Assembly: GCF_019679455.1 (NCBI RefSeq)
Contig: NZ_JAIEZQ010000002.1
Coordinates: 1,302,001 to 1,366,000, forward strand
Length of the DNA: 64,000 nucleotides
Source of the DNA: Nocardioides jiangsuensis
GTDB taxonomy: Bacteria > Actinomycetota > Actinomycetes > Propionibacteriales > Nocardioidaceae
Reading direction: 5' to 3'
In this document: piece by piece, positions 8,804 to 18,131 of the stretch
How positions within the stretch are numbered: position 1 is the first letter of the stretch
Layout of the letters: each line of letters begins with the position of its first letter
The notes under the pieces: generated by a model
Seen by the model: the letters and a program-made list of their open reading frames with translations, nothing else
Databases searched by the model: none
What the model was told of the DNA's origin: nothing
Translations under genes and position numbers: made by a program

Positions 8804-8944
8804 CCGTTGATGGAAACACACCCGTCCGGGTAAAGGGAGCGGGAGAGGGGTGGGCATCCGGCCGGGGACCTCCCCGGAGAACCCGGTGGGCGACGACCCG
8901 GTCTGGAACAATGTCCGCGGACATCACCAACCTCAGGGGACACA

Positions 8945-10150
8945 GTGGATGCAGGACAGGCCGACGCGGCACGTCAGGCCGGGCTCGAGCAGTACGACGT
9001 CCTCGGGAAGCCGCCCAGCCGTGACCTGCAGGCCCTCGTCGAGCTCGCCGCCCAGGTGTGCGACGTCCCCACCGCCGCGATCAACATGATCACCGCGACC
9101 GAGCAGCACCAGGTCGCCGCCGCGGGCTTCGACCGGTCTATCTGCGCCCGCGAGGACTCCATGTGCGCCGCCGTCCTCGGGGAGCCGCTGCCGGTGGTCG
9201 TGGCCGACGCCAGCGCGGACCCGCGGTTCGCCGACAACCCCTTCGTCACCGGCTCGCTCGGCCAGGTCCGGTTCTACGCCTCGGCGCCGCTGGTCACCCC
9301 GGCCGGCGTCACCGTCGGCCGGCTCTGCGTCTTCGACGACGAGCCGCGGGTGCTGAGCGTCCGCCAGCACGGCGCCCTGCTCGCGCTGGCCGATCGGGTC
9401 CTCGACGTTCTCGAGCTCCGCCTGCGCAGCCACCAGCTCGAGCGTTCCCTCGCCGAGCTCACCGCCGCCCGCGACGAGCTCAAGCGCTCCAACGAGCACC
9501 TCTCGCTCTTCGCCGGCCAGGTCAGCCATGACCTGCGCACGCCGCTGACCGCGATCCTGGCCAACGCCGAGATGCTCTCGATGGAGCCGACCGTCGTCGA
9601 GGACGAGGACCTGGCCTGGATGGTCAGCGGCATCGACCGCGCCGGGCACCGGATGGCCGCCATGCTCGAGGACATCCTGGCCTACGCCCGGGTCGGCGGC
9701 GACCTCCAGAGCCGCGACACCGACCTCGGCGAGGTCGTCGCCGAGGTGCTCTCCGACCTCGCTCCCGTGCTCGACGCCCGCCGGGCCGACGTCACCGTGA
9801 AGGACCTCCCGGTCGTCCACGCCGACACCCACCAGCTCTACTCGGTGCTGCTCAACCTGCTCGCCAACGCGGTGAAGTTCACCGCCGACGACGTCGTACC
9901 GCAGGTGACCGTGGCCGCCGAGCGCCGCGACGACGTCTGGCGGGTCGCGGTCACCGACAACGGGATCGGCGTCGCGGCCGAGCGGCGCGAGGACATGTTC
10001 GTGCTCTTCTCGCGCGCCGACAAGCGGGTCGACGGCAGCGGCATCGGCCTGGCCACCGCCCGCCGGGTCGTCGAGGCGCACGGCGGCCGGATCGGCATGC
10101 AGGCGGCCGACCCCCAGGGCACCACCGTCTGGTTCGAGCTCCCCGCCTGA
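8945..10150 (+). CDS. GAF-domain sensor histidine kinase
   Basis: A 401-residue cytosolic kinase. A GAF domain (about 20-160) binds an unknown ligand and has no transmembrane segment. A coiled linker precedes the HisKA H-box (QVSHDLRTPLTAI) and an HATPase_c domain with N-box NLLANAVKF, DNGIGV and GSGIGLATARRVVEAHGG. Autophosphorylation on the H-box His is expected from the family. There is no response regulator next door, so it is an orphan. GTG 8945 is supported by AGGGGAC about 5 nt upstream. Confidence 0.9.
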   Translation: MDAGQADAARQAGLEQYDVLGKPPSRDLQALVELAAQVCDVPTAAINMITATEQHQVAAAGFDRSICAREDSMCAAVLGEPLPVVVADASADPRFADNPFVTGSLGQVRFYASAPLVTPAGVTVGRLCVFDDEPRVLSVRQHGALLALADRVLDVLELRLRSHQLERSLAELTAARDELKRSNEHLSLFAGQVSHDLRTPLTAILANAEMLSMEPTVVEDEDLAWMVSGIDRAGHRMAAMLEDILAYARVGGDLQSRDTDLGEVVAEVLSDLAPVLDARRADVTVKDLPVVHADTHQLYSVLLNLLANAVKFTADDVVPQVTVAAERRDDVWRVAVTDNGIGVAAERREDMFVLFSRADKRVDGSGIGLATARRVVEAHGGRIGMQAADPQGTTVWFELPA

Positions 10151-10154
10151 GCGG

Positions 10155-11633
10155 TCACCAGCCGCGCGGCGCGATCCCGTTGGTGAGGCGTACGGCGAAG
10201 AAGCCGGTGTTCCCGTCGGTGTACCAGACCTGGCGCCGCTTCATGTCCCACGCGGGCGCGGACATCGCGTGCGCCCCCTCCTTGCCCGGCTTCACCCCGG
10301 GGGCCAGCGGCCGGTTGAAGTAGCCGACCTCCCGCGGGTTGCGCGGGTCCCGGATGTCGAAGATCCGCAGGCCCGACGCGATGAAGCTGCAGGCGACGAG
10401 CTTCGGGTCGACCGCGCGCGGCACGGAGCAGTAGTGGCCGGCGTACCCCTGCACCGGCGACTGCGCGCCCGGGTCGTCCTGCGACGCCCCGCGGCGGGCC
10501 CATGGCTGGTTCACCTGGAGCCGGATGTTCGACACCACACGCGGACGGCGCTCGTCGTCGATGTCGATCAGCCGCGCGGCGCCCACCTCGGCGTCCGGGT
10601 TGTAGAGCTCGGGGGAGTCGATCCGGTAGTTGGCGAACTCGTCGACCTCGAAGAGGTACTCGTGCCCCCTGATCGTGATCGGGATCGGCACCTGGGGGAT
10701 CGACCCGCTGCGCCAGGCCAGCTTGCTGACCACCGGGACCTCCGGGTCGGGCCTGCGGGCCTGGATCTGGCTGACGTCGAGGACCACCAGGCCGCCGTTG
10801 GACAGGACGCCGTCGCCCGGCTCGCCGATCTCCGCGACGTAGAGCCGGTTGCCGTCCCCGCTGACGCGCATGCCGTGGTACACCACGCCCGCCCGCGTCC
10901 AGATCGGCCGGGGGAGCCGCGGGTCGGTGAGGTCGACCGCGGTCAGGGTCTGCCCTGAGGCCGAGGCCACGTAGAACGTCCGGCCGTCGGAGGCGAAGCC
11001 GCTCTCGTGGCCGAGCAGGCCGGCGGGAGTGCTCGACAGCAGCCGCGGCGTCCGGCAGTCGCCCCGGACGTCGTAGACGTCGAGGACGCCGGCGTTGGTG
11101 GCGGCGTTGCCGGTCACCGCGACCAGCAGCCCGCGCCGCTTGTTGAGCAGCAGCGACTCGTGCGGGCTCTGCATCGCCGGGGTCACCAGGTTGGCGGTAC
11201 GGCGCGGACGCGACGGGTCGCTCATGTCGAGCGCGATGACGCCGGTGCCCTCGGCGCCGACGTTGTAGGGCACGTCGACCGGCAGCATCAGCGTCGAGTC
11301 GTAGTAGGCGCAGCGGTGGCCGGCGCGGTCGACGTACCGCAGCACCTTGAACCCGCCGCTCTGGCCGTGGTGCCCGACCAGCCTGGCGTTGCAGGTGTAC
11401 CCCTTCTGTGCGCGCCCGGTCCGGTAGTCGCCGGCGGGCACCCGCCCCTGGATCGAGGTCTCCGGTCGCGACCCCGGACCGCAGTCCGCCCGGGGCACGG
11501 CTGTCAGCGGCACGTCCCCCTGGGCGCTCGACGTGGTGGCCAGCAGCCCTGCCCCGAGCGCGGCGACGCCGACGAGGGCGACGAGGCGCAGCAGCAGGGC
11601 GCGACGGTTCGGGTGCTCGGGTGCGCGAGTCAT
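10155..11633 (-). CDS. secreted LVIVD-repeat-like (beta-propeller) protein
   Basis: A 492-residue exported protein with an N-terminal signal containing Arg-Arg (NRRALLLRL, possibly Tat) and an AQG-type cleavage region. The body has repeated segments of the type VIALDMSDPSRPRR, LTAVDLTDPRLPRP, LVVLDVSQI and LRIFDIRDPRNPRE, the pattern of LVIVD/propeller blades. A few Cys residues probably form disulfides outside the cell. AAGGGGAC precedes the ATG. It lies 74 nt downstream of the M50 protease on the same strand and could be read from the same transcript; a functional link to that pair is only suggested by position. Confidence 0.75.
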   Translation of the reverse strand: MTRAPEHPNRRALLLRLVALVGVAALGAGLLATTSSAQGDVPLTAVPRADCGPGSRPETSIQGRVPAGDYRTGRAQKGYTCNARLVGHHGQSGGFKVLRYVDRAGHRCAYYDSTLMLPVDVPYNVGAEGTGVIALDMSDPSRPRRTANLVTPAMQSPHESLLLNKRRGLLVAVTGNAATNAGVLDVYDVRGDCRTPRLLSSTPAGLLGHESGFASDGRTFYVASASGQTLTAVDLTDPRLPRPIWTRAGVVYHGMRVSGDGNRLYVAEIGEPGDGVLSNGGLVVLDVSQIQARRPDPEVPVVSKLAWRSGSIPQVPIPITIRGHEYLFEVDEFANYRIDSPELYNPDAEVGAARLIDIDDERRPRVVSNIRLQVNQPWARRGASQDDPGAQSPVQGYAGHYCSVPRAVDPKLVACSFIASGLRIFDIRDPRNPREVGYFNRPLAPGVKPGKEGAHAMSAPAWDMKRRQVWYTDGNTGFFAVRLTNGIAPRGW

Positions 11634-11707
11634 GGGTCCCCTTCGACGGTAGGAACCTAGAACGCGGAGCGGCCCGCTTGGTTACGGGTGCCGGCGCCGC
11701 CGACTGC

Positions 11708-14167
11708 CTACGGTGACGTGGAGGTCGTCGGGGTGGGCTCCGCGGTGGGGGTCGGCTCGGGCTCCGCCGCCGGCTCGGTGGCCTCCGCGGTGGGCGTCGG
11801 CTCCGGCTCCTCGGCCGGGGTCGGCTCGGTGGTCGGCTCGCTGTCCGTGGTGGCGCTCGGCTCCCCGGCGGTCGGCTCGGAGTCCGGGTCGGAGTCCGTC
11901 CCACCCGTCGTCGTCCCGTCTCCCGACGCCGTCGGGCTCGCGCCGGCCCCGGGGCCTGCCGAAGGGCCGGCGGTGCCGCTCGGCGTCGGTGACGCCGAGG
12001 CGGAGGCCTCGGTCCGGCTCGGGACGAGCGGGCCCTGGTCGCGCTCGATGATCGCGATGATCTGCTCCTCGTACGACGTCAGCCGCGCCTGGATCTCGCC
12101 GAGGGACAGCCCCTCGAGGTCCGCGCCGAACGCCGCGATCTCCTGCCACAGCGCGGTGAGCTCCTCCATCGCGAGGTCGCTGAGCGGGCCCTCGATGGTG
12201 AGCACGAGCTGGCGGGCCAGGGCCGCGGTGACGCAGGAGATGCAGTTGTAGTTGACCGCGGCCGCGAGGTTCTGCGGCACGATCGTGTCGCTCTGGCCGA
12301 CGACGAGCACCACCTGGAAGGCGATCGCGACGGTGGTGCAGTCGCGGCAGCTCGCCAGCGCGTAGGCCGAGTTGACGTTGTCGGTGGTGTCGCCCTCCGC
12401 CCAGACGAGCGCGAACGCCACGTCGTAGAGCGTGGAGCCGTCCTCGGTGTTGACCGCGAGCGCCTGGTTGTCCCCCTCACCGGGGGCGGGCGGCCGGTTG
12501 AACGGGAAGACCCAGGTCTGGTCGTCGGCGGTGGCGACGTCGCCGGCCCCGGGGGCGCCGCCGGTCCCGGTGCCGGTGCCGCCCGTGGTGACGGTCTCGG
12601 ACGCGGTGGCCGGGCCTCCTTCGCGGGGCACCAGCACCACGGCCAGCGCGGGCTCGTCGGCGGTGGGCAGCGGCTGGCTCGCCGGCCACAGCGTCGCCGA
12701 GCGGGAGACCACGCCGGGGGCGAGCCCGGCCGGCGCGGAGGCCAGGGGGAGCACGTCGGTGAGGGTGCCGCGCTCGTAGGAGCGGATCGGGCGGTAGCGG
12801 TCCTCCTCGGGCCACCAGGCCCAGGCCAGCGCCGCGACGATGGCCAACGCCACGACGACGGCGAGGGCACGCTGCGCGGGCTTGCCCTCGGTGGCCGCCC
12901 AGACGCGGGTGGTGGTGCGCCGTACCAGCCGGACCAGGATGTAGGCGGTGCCGAAGACGGGCAGGCCGATCGCCACGATCGACAGCAGCCGGGTCGCCAT
13001 CTCGAGCACGTCGCCGGACCCGAAGGCGGTCCGGAACGTCGCCCACTGGTTGCCGATGCTGTCCCAGGCGGTGGCGGCCACGCGCGGGAAAGCGACCACC
13101 ATCACGACCATGCTGGCCACGAGCAGCGGCACCACGAGCAGCACCCACACGCTGACCACCGTGCGGGCCCAGGGCTTGAGCAGCTTGGTCTCGGGCTTGT
13201 GCCAGTTCTGCGGGAGGAGCCCGAGCAGGATCGGCTTGATGTGGTGGTACAGGTCGGGGACGCCGGTGACGTCGGCGAGCACGTGGTAGCCGTCGAAGCG
13301 GACCAGGGGAGCGAGCTGCCGGATCATCTGCAGCACCTGGGTGACGATGACGAGCAGCAGGGCGTCCCACTGGTTCACCCACCACAGGCCGAACATCGCG
13401 ACGGCGACGATCGCGTTGAAGTAGAGGCCGCCGAGGTCGGTGCGGACCCGTCCGCCGCGGCCGAGGCGGTAGCTGTCGGTGACGTCGGTGTAGAACGCCG
13501 GCCACACCAGGTACAGGCCCATGCCCATGGCGCCCGGGGTGGAGCCGCCGTACCGCGCCGCCGAGGCGTGCCCGAACTCGTGGAAGCCGGCGGAGAGCAC
13601 GGTGACCGCGAAGACCACGAGCAGCAGCCCCGGCTGGTAGATCGCCTCGTGCGCGGCGGAGGCGAGGCCCTTCTCGAAGAGGACCCACCAGCAGATGACG
13701 AGGAACCCCGCGAGCACGAGCGCCACCACAAGGGGGTTGAACAGCGCGGCGAACGGGGCGGTGATCCGGCGGGTCGCGGCGGGGTCCGAGACGACGTACT
13801 TGAACCGCAGGCCGAGCAGCGGGTTCGCCTTCTTCACCGCCGGCTGGGTGCCGTCGGCGAGGCGGAGCAGGCCGAGCGGGAGCAGCTGCTGCTGCACGAG
13901 CGTGGCCACGTTCTCGGCCGAGACGGTCCGGTCGAAGCGGTCGCTGACGTCGGCTGCGATATCGGCGTGGGTACGGCGGCCGTCGACCGCCGCAAGGACG
14001 AGGTAGAGCAGCCGGGTGAGCTGGATGACCTGGCCGTCCGCACGGCGCACGAGAGCCGGGGGAGTCCGGTAGCCGGACCCCCGCATCTCCCCGATCAGCT
14101 CGACCCCGTCGGCCAGCGCCGGTGCCGCCGGCTCGGGAGGAGCCGACGGCCCGGTGGTCACGCTCAC
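11708..14167 (-). CDS. PqqD-like / M50 membrane zinc metalloprotease with Cys-pair C-terminal domain
   Basis: An 819-residue multi-domain membrane protein. Residues about 38-108 look like a PqqD-type winged-helix peptide-binding domain. About six or seven membrane segments follow (150-450), with the M50 zinc motif HEFGH at 196-200 and a second-ligand-type segment FDGYHVLAD at 291-299. After the last helix, an extracellular domain (about 455-715) holds two Cys pairs, CRDC (607-610) and CISC (642-645). A 100-residue Pro/Thr/Glu/Ser tail ends the protein. M50 enzymes cut substrates in or near the membrane. The GTG start lies 9 nt after the stop of the Ala-rich repeat protein, implying coupled expression and suggesting that protein as substrate or cargo. 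The architecture recurs in actinobacteria, but I know of no characterised member. Confidence 0.88.
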   Translation of the reverse strand: MSVTTGPSAPPEPAAPALADGVELIGEMRGSGYRTPPALVRRADGQVIQLTRLLYLVLAAVDGRRTHADIAADVSDRFDRTVSAENVATLVQQQLLPLGLLRLADGTQPAVKKANPLLGLRFKYVVSDPAATRRITAPFAALFNPLVVALVLAGFLVICWWVLFEKGLASAAHEAIYQPGLLLVVFAVTVLSAGFHEFGHASAARYGGSTPGAMGMGLYLVWPAFYTDVTDSYRLGRGGRVRTDLGGLYFNAIVAVAMFGLWWVNQWDALLLVIVTQVLQMIRQLAPLVRFDGYHVLADVTGVPDLYHHIKPILLGLLPQNWHKPETKLLKPWARTVVSVWVLLVVPLLVASMVVMVVAFPRVAATAWDSIGNQWATFRTAFGSGDVLEMATRLLSIVAIGLPVFGTAYILVRLVRRTTTRVWAATEGKPAQRALAVVVALAIVAALAWAWWPEEDRYRPIRSYERGTLTDVLPLASAPAGLAPGVVSRSATLWPASQPLPTADEPALAVVLVPREGGPATASETVTTGGTGTGTGGAPGAGDVATADDQTWVFPFNRPPAPGEGDNQALAVNTEDGSTLYDVAFALVWAEGDTTDNVNSAYALASCRDCTTVAIAFQVVLVVGQSDTIVPQNLAAAVNYNCISCVTAALARQLVLTIEGPLSDLAMEELTALWQEIAAFGADLEGLSLGEIQARLTSYEEQIIAIIERDQGPLVPSRTEASASASPTPSGTAGPSAGPGAGASPTASGDGTTTGGTDSDPDSEPTAGEPSATTDSEPTTEPTPAEEPEPTPTAEATEPAAEPEPTPTAEPTPTTSTSP

Positions 14168-14176
14168 CGGTGGGCG

Positions 14177-14914
14177 TTACTGCTGGATGTCGGAGGTCTG
14201 CTCGGCGTTGGCCTCGGCTGCCCCCTCGATCGACTGGTTGATGACGGCGTCCTGCTGCGCGACGGCGACCGCCTCGGAGCCGACCGAGCCCACGTTGGCG
14301 GACACGGCGGCGTCGATCGGGGCGGCGACGTTGGCGTTCGCGGCCACGGCACCGTCGATCGGGGCGGCGATGTCGGCGTCGGCGGCGACGTTCACGTCGA
14401 CGTTGAGCAGGTCCCCGTCGAGCGCGCCCGCGGCCGTGGTGGCGCCCTCGGTGACCCCGTCGGTGACCCCGCCGACCGTGCCGTCGGTGGTGCCCTCGGT
14501 GACCCCGTCCACGGTGCCGCCGAGGTCGGTGCCCGACGTGGTGCCGTCGGCGGTCCCGTCCGTGGTGCCGGAGCCGTCGTCGATGGTGTCGTTGCTCTGG
14601 TCGATGCCGGAGTCCTGGGTGGCGTTCGCGGTGGCGTCGGCCTCGATGCCCTGGTTGATGCTGACGTTCTGGTCGGCCAGCGACTGGGCGGTCGAGTCGA
14701 ACGACAGGATGTTGGCGCCCACGGCGGCGTCGATCGGCGCGGCGACGTTGGCGTTGGCGGCGATGGCCAGGTCGATCGGCGCGGCGGCGTCGATGGCGAG
14801 ATCCAGGTCGGCGTTCAGGTCGAGCAGCGACACGACCTCCTTGTCAGGAAGGGCGGTTGCTCCCTCGGCCGCCAGCTCGTCTGCGCTCAGCGGTGCCTTC
14901 TCCACGTCGCTCAT
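14177..14914 (-). CDS. Ala-rich protein with duplicated 63-residue module, candidate M50 protease substrate
   Basis: A 245-residue protein with no signal peptide and no Cys. The N-terminal 34 residues (charged, ending ALPDKEVVSLLDLN) resemble a leader segment. Two modules, 44-106 and 183-245, align with a constant offset of 139 residues and no gaps: each has AAPID, then AANANVAAPIDAAV, then INQ-IE and a terminal Gln. They are separated by an Asp/Gly/Thr linker (107-165) with repeated GTTDGT and VTDGVTEG units. A GAGGGGG ribosome site precedes ATG 14914. It is co-directional with and immediately upstream of the PqqD-M50 gene. A processed or exported repeat protein is my inference; the product family is not recognised. 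Confidence 0.8.
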   Translation of the reverse strand: MSDVEKAPLSADELAAEGATALPDKEVVSLLDLNADLDLAIDAAAPIDLAIAANANVAAPIDAAVGANILSFDSTAQSLADQNVSINQGIEADATANATQDSGIDQSNDTIDDGSGTTDGTADGTTSGTDLGGTVDGVTEGTTDGTVGGVTDGVTEGATTAAGALDGDLLNVDVNVAADADIAAPIDGAVAANANVAAPIDAAVSANVGSVGSEAVAVAQQDAVINQSIEGAAEANAEQTSDIQQ

Positions 14915-15003
14915 GTCCCCCTCTTTTCTCCCTGTACCCGCGGACGCGGGTCGTGGGGGTTTGTTACCCCGGCGGGCTGCGGACAAACCTGACAGGTGGA
15001 AGC

Positions 15004-15669
15004 ATGAGCGCCGTGTCCGCACATCTGGTCTCACCCTCCGGGTCCGAGCTCGCCGCGCTCGTGCCGACGTCCGGTCCGCGCGGCAGGCTGGTCCTGGGGG
15101 TGTGCGGGTCGCCGGGCGCGGGCAAGACGTCCCTGGCCGAGCACCTGGTCCGTGCGCTCCGCGCGGCCGGCCGGAGCGCCGCGCACGTGCCGATGGACGG
15201 TTTCCACCTCGCCGACGCCGAGCTCGCGCGGCAGGGCCTGTCCGCGCGGAAGGGGGCGCCGGAGACCTTCGACGCCTGGGGGTACGCCGCGCTGCTGGCA
15301 CGGCTCGCGGAGCGCCCGCCGTACCCGGTCTACGTGCCCGGCTTCGACCGGACCCTCGAGCAGCCGCTCGCCGCCGCGGCGTCGGTCGGCCCCGAGGTGG
15401 AGGTCGTGGTGACCGAGGGCAACTACCTGCTGCTCGACCGGCCGGAGTGGCGGGCCGTGCGCGGGGAGCTCGACGAGGTGTGGTTCGTGACCGCCGAGGA
15501 GCCGGTGCGCACGGCCCGGCTCCTCGCACGGCACGTGGAGTTCGGCAAGGAGACCGACGAGGCGCGCGCCTGGGTGGCGTCGGTGGACGAGCCCAACGCG
15601 CGCCTCATCGAGGCCTCCCGCGGGCGGGCCGACCGCGAGCTCGACCTGACCGGGTGGCGGCCGGCCTGA
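15004..15669 (+). CDS. P-loop nucleoside/nucleotide kinase family protein
   Basis: A 221-residue kinase of the uridine kinase/pantothenate kinase-like group. Walker A reads GSPGAGKTS; a MDGFHLAD motif supplies the catalytic Asp region; VVTEGNYLLL and a lid-like RLLARHVEFGKE follow. It would phosphorylate a small hydroxylated substrate such as a nucleoside, pantothenate or sugar, which cannot be specified. AGGTGGA (14994-15000) precedes ATG 15004; the 49-codon upstream extension lies antisense to the neighbouring gene and is rejected. It is divergent from the repeat-protein gene, sharing an 89-bp promoter region. Confidence 0.85.
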   Translation: MSAVSAHLVSPSGSELAALVPTSGPRGRLVLGVCGSPGAGKTSLAEHLVRALRAAGRSAAHVPMDGFHLADAELARQGLSARKGAPETFDAWGYAALLARLAERPPYPVYVPGFDRTLEQPLAAAASVGPEVEVVVTEGNYLLLDRPEWRAVRGELDEVWFVTAEEPVRTARLLARHVEFGKETDEARAWVASVDEPNARLIEASRGRADRELDLTGWRPA

Positions 15670-15713
15670 CCGGCCGCCACCCGCTCACTCGACCGCACCG
15701 GCCGGACGGCGGC

Positions 15714-16340
15714 TCAGACGCCGACGGAGTCGACCACCTCGGCGGCCGGGGTACGGCGCAGGTGGGCGGTCGACGGGTCGCCGCCGAGGACCCCGAGGTC
15801 GACCTCGAACCGGGTCCGGGCGGGTGAGCAGAGCCCGACCCGCCACAGCCCGGTGGCGTGGTGGTGCTCCTCGTCGGTGACGGTCAGCGTCCCCACGCCG
15901 ACCTCCGGCCACGCGGAGTGCACGAGGCGACGGCTCAGGGACAGCGCGTCGTCGCGGGGGAGCGCCGGCTGCCCCTCCGGGTTCGCGAGCATGGTCTCGA
16001 ACGCGGCGAGGACGGCGGCGCCGAGCGGGGGACGCGGCGTTCGGGCGCCGACGCCGAGGGACAGCACGATCCGCGCGGTGGCCAGGCGGGTCGGCCAGGT
16101 CGCGTGCAGCCGTGCCACCTCCATCGCGTGCGGCGGGGGCGGTGTGCCGACCCGGCGCAGCATGGCCTCGAGCGCGTCGACGTACGGCGTCTCGTCCCAC
16201 CGGCTCCCCTCGGGATGCGGGTCGTCGAGGTCGAGGACGAAGACCTCGTCCGGCGTCGCGTCCAGCGTGGGTCCGACGGCGACGGTGACGCGCAGGACGT
16301 CGACCCGGCCGAAGTCGAGGTGCTCGTCGCCGCTGGTCAT
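15714..16340 (-). CDS. hypothetical protein
   Basis: A 208-residue soluble protein of unrecognised family. It is acidic near the N-terminus ([14 protein letters not shown]) and has a central Ala/Arg-rich region; no signal peptide or membrane segment is visible. CAGGCT lies 6 nt before the ATG (minus strand, 16347-16352), consistent with the leaderless pattern here. It stands between the P-loop kinase and the yfcC-like gene without clear operon partners. Confidence 0.6.
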   Translation of the reverse strand: MTSGDEHLDFGRVDVLRVTVAVGPTLDATPDEVFVLDLDDPHPEGSRWDETPYVDALEAMLRRVGTPPPPHAMEVARLHATWPTRLATARIVLSLGVGARTPRPPLGAAVLAAFETMLANPEGQPALPRDDALSLSRRLVHSAWPEVGVGTLTVTDEEHHHATGLWRVGLCSPARTRFEVDLGVLGGDPSTAHLRRTPAAEVVDSVGV

Positions 16341-16385
16341 GGCACCAGCCTGCGACCGCCGGGGGCGGGGCGCAAGACGACGACC

Positions 16386-17954
16386 CTAGAGTCGCGAGCC
16401 GATGGCGGCGAAGGCGGTGCACATGACGAGGAGGCCGAGGATCAGCGGCCAGGTGAACCGGAGCCACTGGTCGTAGCGGACCCTGGCCAGGGCCAGGCCA
16501 CCCATGACGACCGCGGAGGTCGGGGTGATCAGGTTCACCACGCCGGACGCCGACTGGTAGGCCGTGACCACCATGGCGCGCGGGACGTCGGCGAAGTCGC
16601 CGAGCGGCGCGAGGATCGGCATGGCGACCGCGGCGTGGCCCGAGGTGGACGGCACGAGGAACGCCAGCGGCAGGTTGATCAGGAACATCAGGCCCCCGAA
16701 CACGGCCGCGGAGGTGTTGCTCACCGCGTTCTCCATCGAGTGCAGGACCGTGTCGGTGATCTGCGAGTTGTTCATGATCACGGTGATGCCGCGCGCCAGG
16801 ACGATGATCAGCCCGACCCCGACGAAGTCACCGGCGCCCCGCACGAGCGTGTCGGTCAGCCCCTTCTCGCCCAGGCCGCCGATCAGACCCACCACGATCG
16901 CCATCACGATGAACAGCGCGGCCAGCTCGGGGAAGTACCAGTCCAGCTGCCAGGGGTAGCTGTCGGCGTTCGGCCCGTTGATCACCTGCGCCCAGGGGAC
17001 GATGGCGAAGATCATGAAGGCGAACGTGAAGCCGACGATGGCGAGCACGCTCTTCTGCTTCCCGGTGAGGCTCGGTGGCACCACGACCAGGTCGGGGTGC
17101 TTCTTCGCGAACTCGCCCGTCTGTTCCGCGCCGCGGGCCGCGAGGAGCCTGTCCTCGTCGGTGAGCCCGACGAGGGACGTCGATGGGTCGGCCTTCACCT
17201 TCTTGGCGTAGCGCAGCACGAACAGGATGCTGAGCGGCACCAGCACGAGGTACATCAGGAACCGGAAGGCGATGCCGTCGCCGAGCGAGATGTCGGCGGC
17301 GTCCGAGGCGACGCCGGTGGCGAAGGGGTTGACCGTGGAGGCGAGCACACCGACCCCGGCCCCGATCATGATGGTGGCCGCCGCGACCATCCGGTCGTAG
17401 CCGAGGCTGAGCATGAGCGGTACGACGAGCGCGTAGAAGCCCAGCGTCTCCTCGGCCATGCCCTCGGTGGTCCCGCCGATGGAGAACAGCACCATCAGCA
17501 TGACGATCACCAGCGCACCGCGGTTGCCGAAGCGCTGCGCGACGTGGGCGACGCCGTTGTCGATGGCGCCGGTCTGCATCGACATGGTGATGAAGATGCC
17601 GATGGCGACGACGAACAGGAAGACGCCGGCCGCGCCGAACAGCTCTCCGGCCTCGTAGGGGCCGATGAACCCGGTGTCGCCGCTCTGGACGCCGTACAGG
17701 CCGTTGACCGGGCTCAGGAACAGCTGCATCAGCCGGTCGGTGAACGACAGGCCGGCGTCGACCGCGTGGTAGCTGCCCGGGATCGGGCGTCCGTCCGGGG
17801 TCGTCCGGTAGCTGCCCGTGGGGATCACGAACGCCAGCAGCCACACGAACACCGTGACCGCGAAGAGCACGGTGAACGCGCTCGGGAAGGTGAACTTCCT
17901 CTTCTTGTCGCCGGCCGGTCGCCCGCCGGCCGGTCGCGCTTCTGCGGTGGCCAT
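16386..17954 (-). CDS. YfcC family transporter, probable arginine/ornithine exchanger of the arc locus
   Basis: A 522-residue polytopic membrane protein with about 12 hydrophobic segments and a short basic cytosolic N-terminus (KKRKF). It belongs to the YfcC/DcuC-like group: [21 protein letters not shown] and [13 protein letters not shown] are visible. YfcC-type proteins often accompany arginine deiminase genes and take the place of ArcD, exchanging arginine for ornithine; I infer that role from its divergence from arcA. GGAGGG precedes the ATG. The 177-bp gap to arcA holds two DevR-like boxes (18026-18061). Confidence 0.82.
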   Translation of the reverse strand: MATAEARPAGGRPAGDKKRKFTFPSAFTVLFAVTVFVWLLAFVIPTGSYRTTPDGRPIPGSYHAVDAGLSFTDRLMQLFLSPVNGLYGVQSGDTGFIGPYEAGELFGAAGVFLFVVAIGIFITMSMQTGAIDNGVAHVAQRFGNRGALVIVMLMVLFSIGGTTEGMAEETLGFYALVVPLMLSLGYDRMVAAATIMIGAGVGVLASTVNPFATGVASDAADISLGDGIAFRFLMYLVLVPLSILFVLRYAKKVKADPSTSLVGLTDEDRLLAARGAEQTGEFAKKHPDLVVVPPSLTGKQKSVLAIVGFTFAFMIFAIVPWAQVINGPNADSYPWQLDWYFPELAALFIVMAIVVGLIGGLGEKGLTDTLVRGAGDFVGVGLIIVLARGITVIMNNSQITDTVLHSMENAVSNTSAAVFGGLMFLINLPLAFLVPSTSGHAAVAMPILAPLGDFADVPRAMVVTAYQSASGVVNLITPTSAVVMGGLALARVRYDQWLRFTWPLILGLLVMCTAFAAIGSRL

Positions 17955-18025
17955 GTGTCATCCCTCCGCGGGCAAGCAGGAACCCCCGTTCCCCCCAGCG
18001 TGACAGCGGGCCCGGTGGGGCGCTC

Positions 18026-18061
18026 CGGCCCTTGGACCCCTCGCGTGAGGTCCTTCGGCCC
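18026..18061 (+). promoter_or_regulatory. tandem DevR/DosR-like boxes in the yfcC-arcA promoter
   Basis: CGGCCCTTGGACCC (18026-18039) and AGGTCCTTCGGCCC (18048-18061) share the core GGnCCTTnGnCCC and are spaced 22 bp apart, two helical turns. The core closely resembles the DosR box GGGACTTnnGnCCC of mycobacteria and the motifs at 42296 and 46112. Binding by the DevR-like protein of this window is inferred. Confidence 0.5.
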
Positions 18062-18131
18062 TGAACGGACACGGGGAGGAGGAGCAGCCTGGGAACGTCG
18101 GGGGCACTTTCGTAGACGACAAGGGGCCGCC

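Noticed and set aside
15858-18131. Possible 750-residue N-terminal extension of arginine deiminase
   Set aside because: It runs antisense through the YfcC transporter; ADI is normally about 400 residues and a good start exists at 18132.
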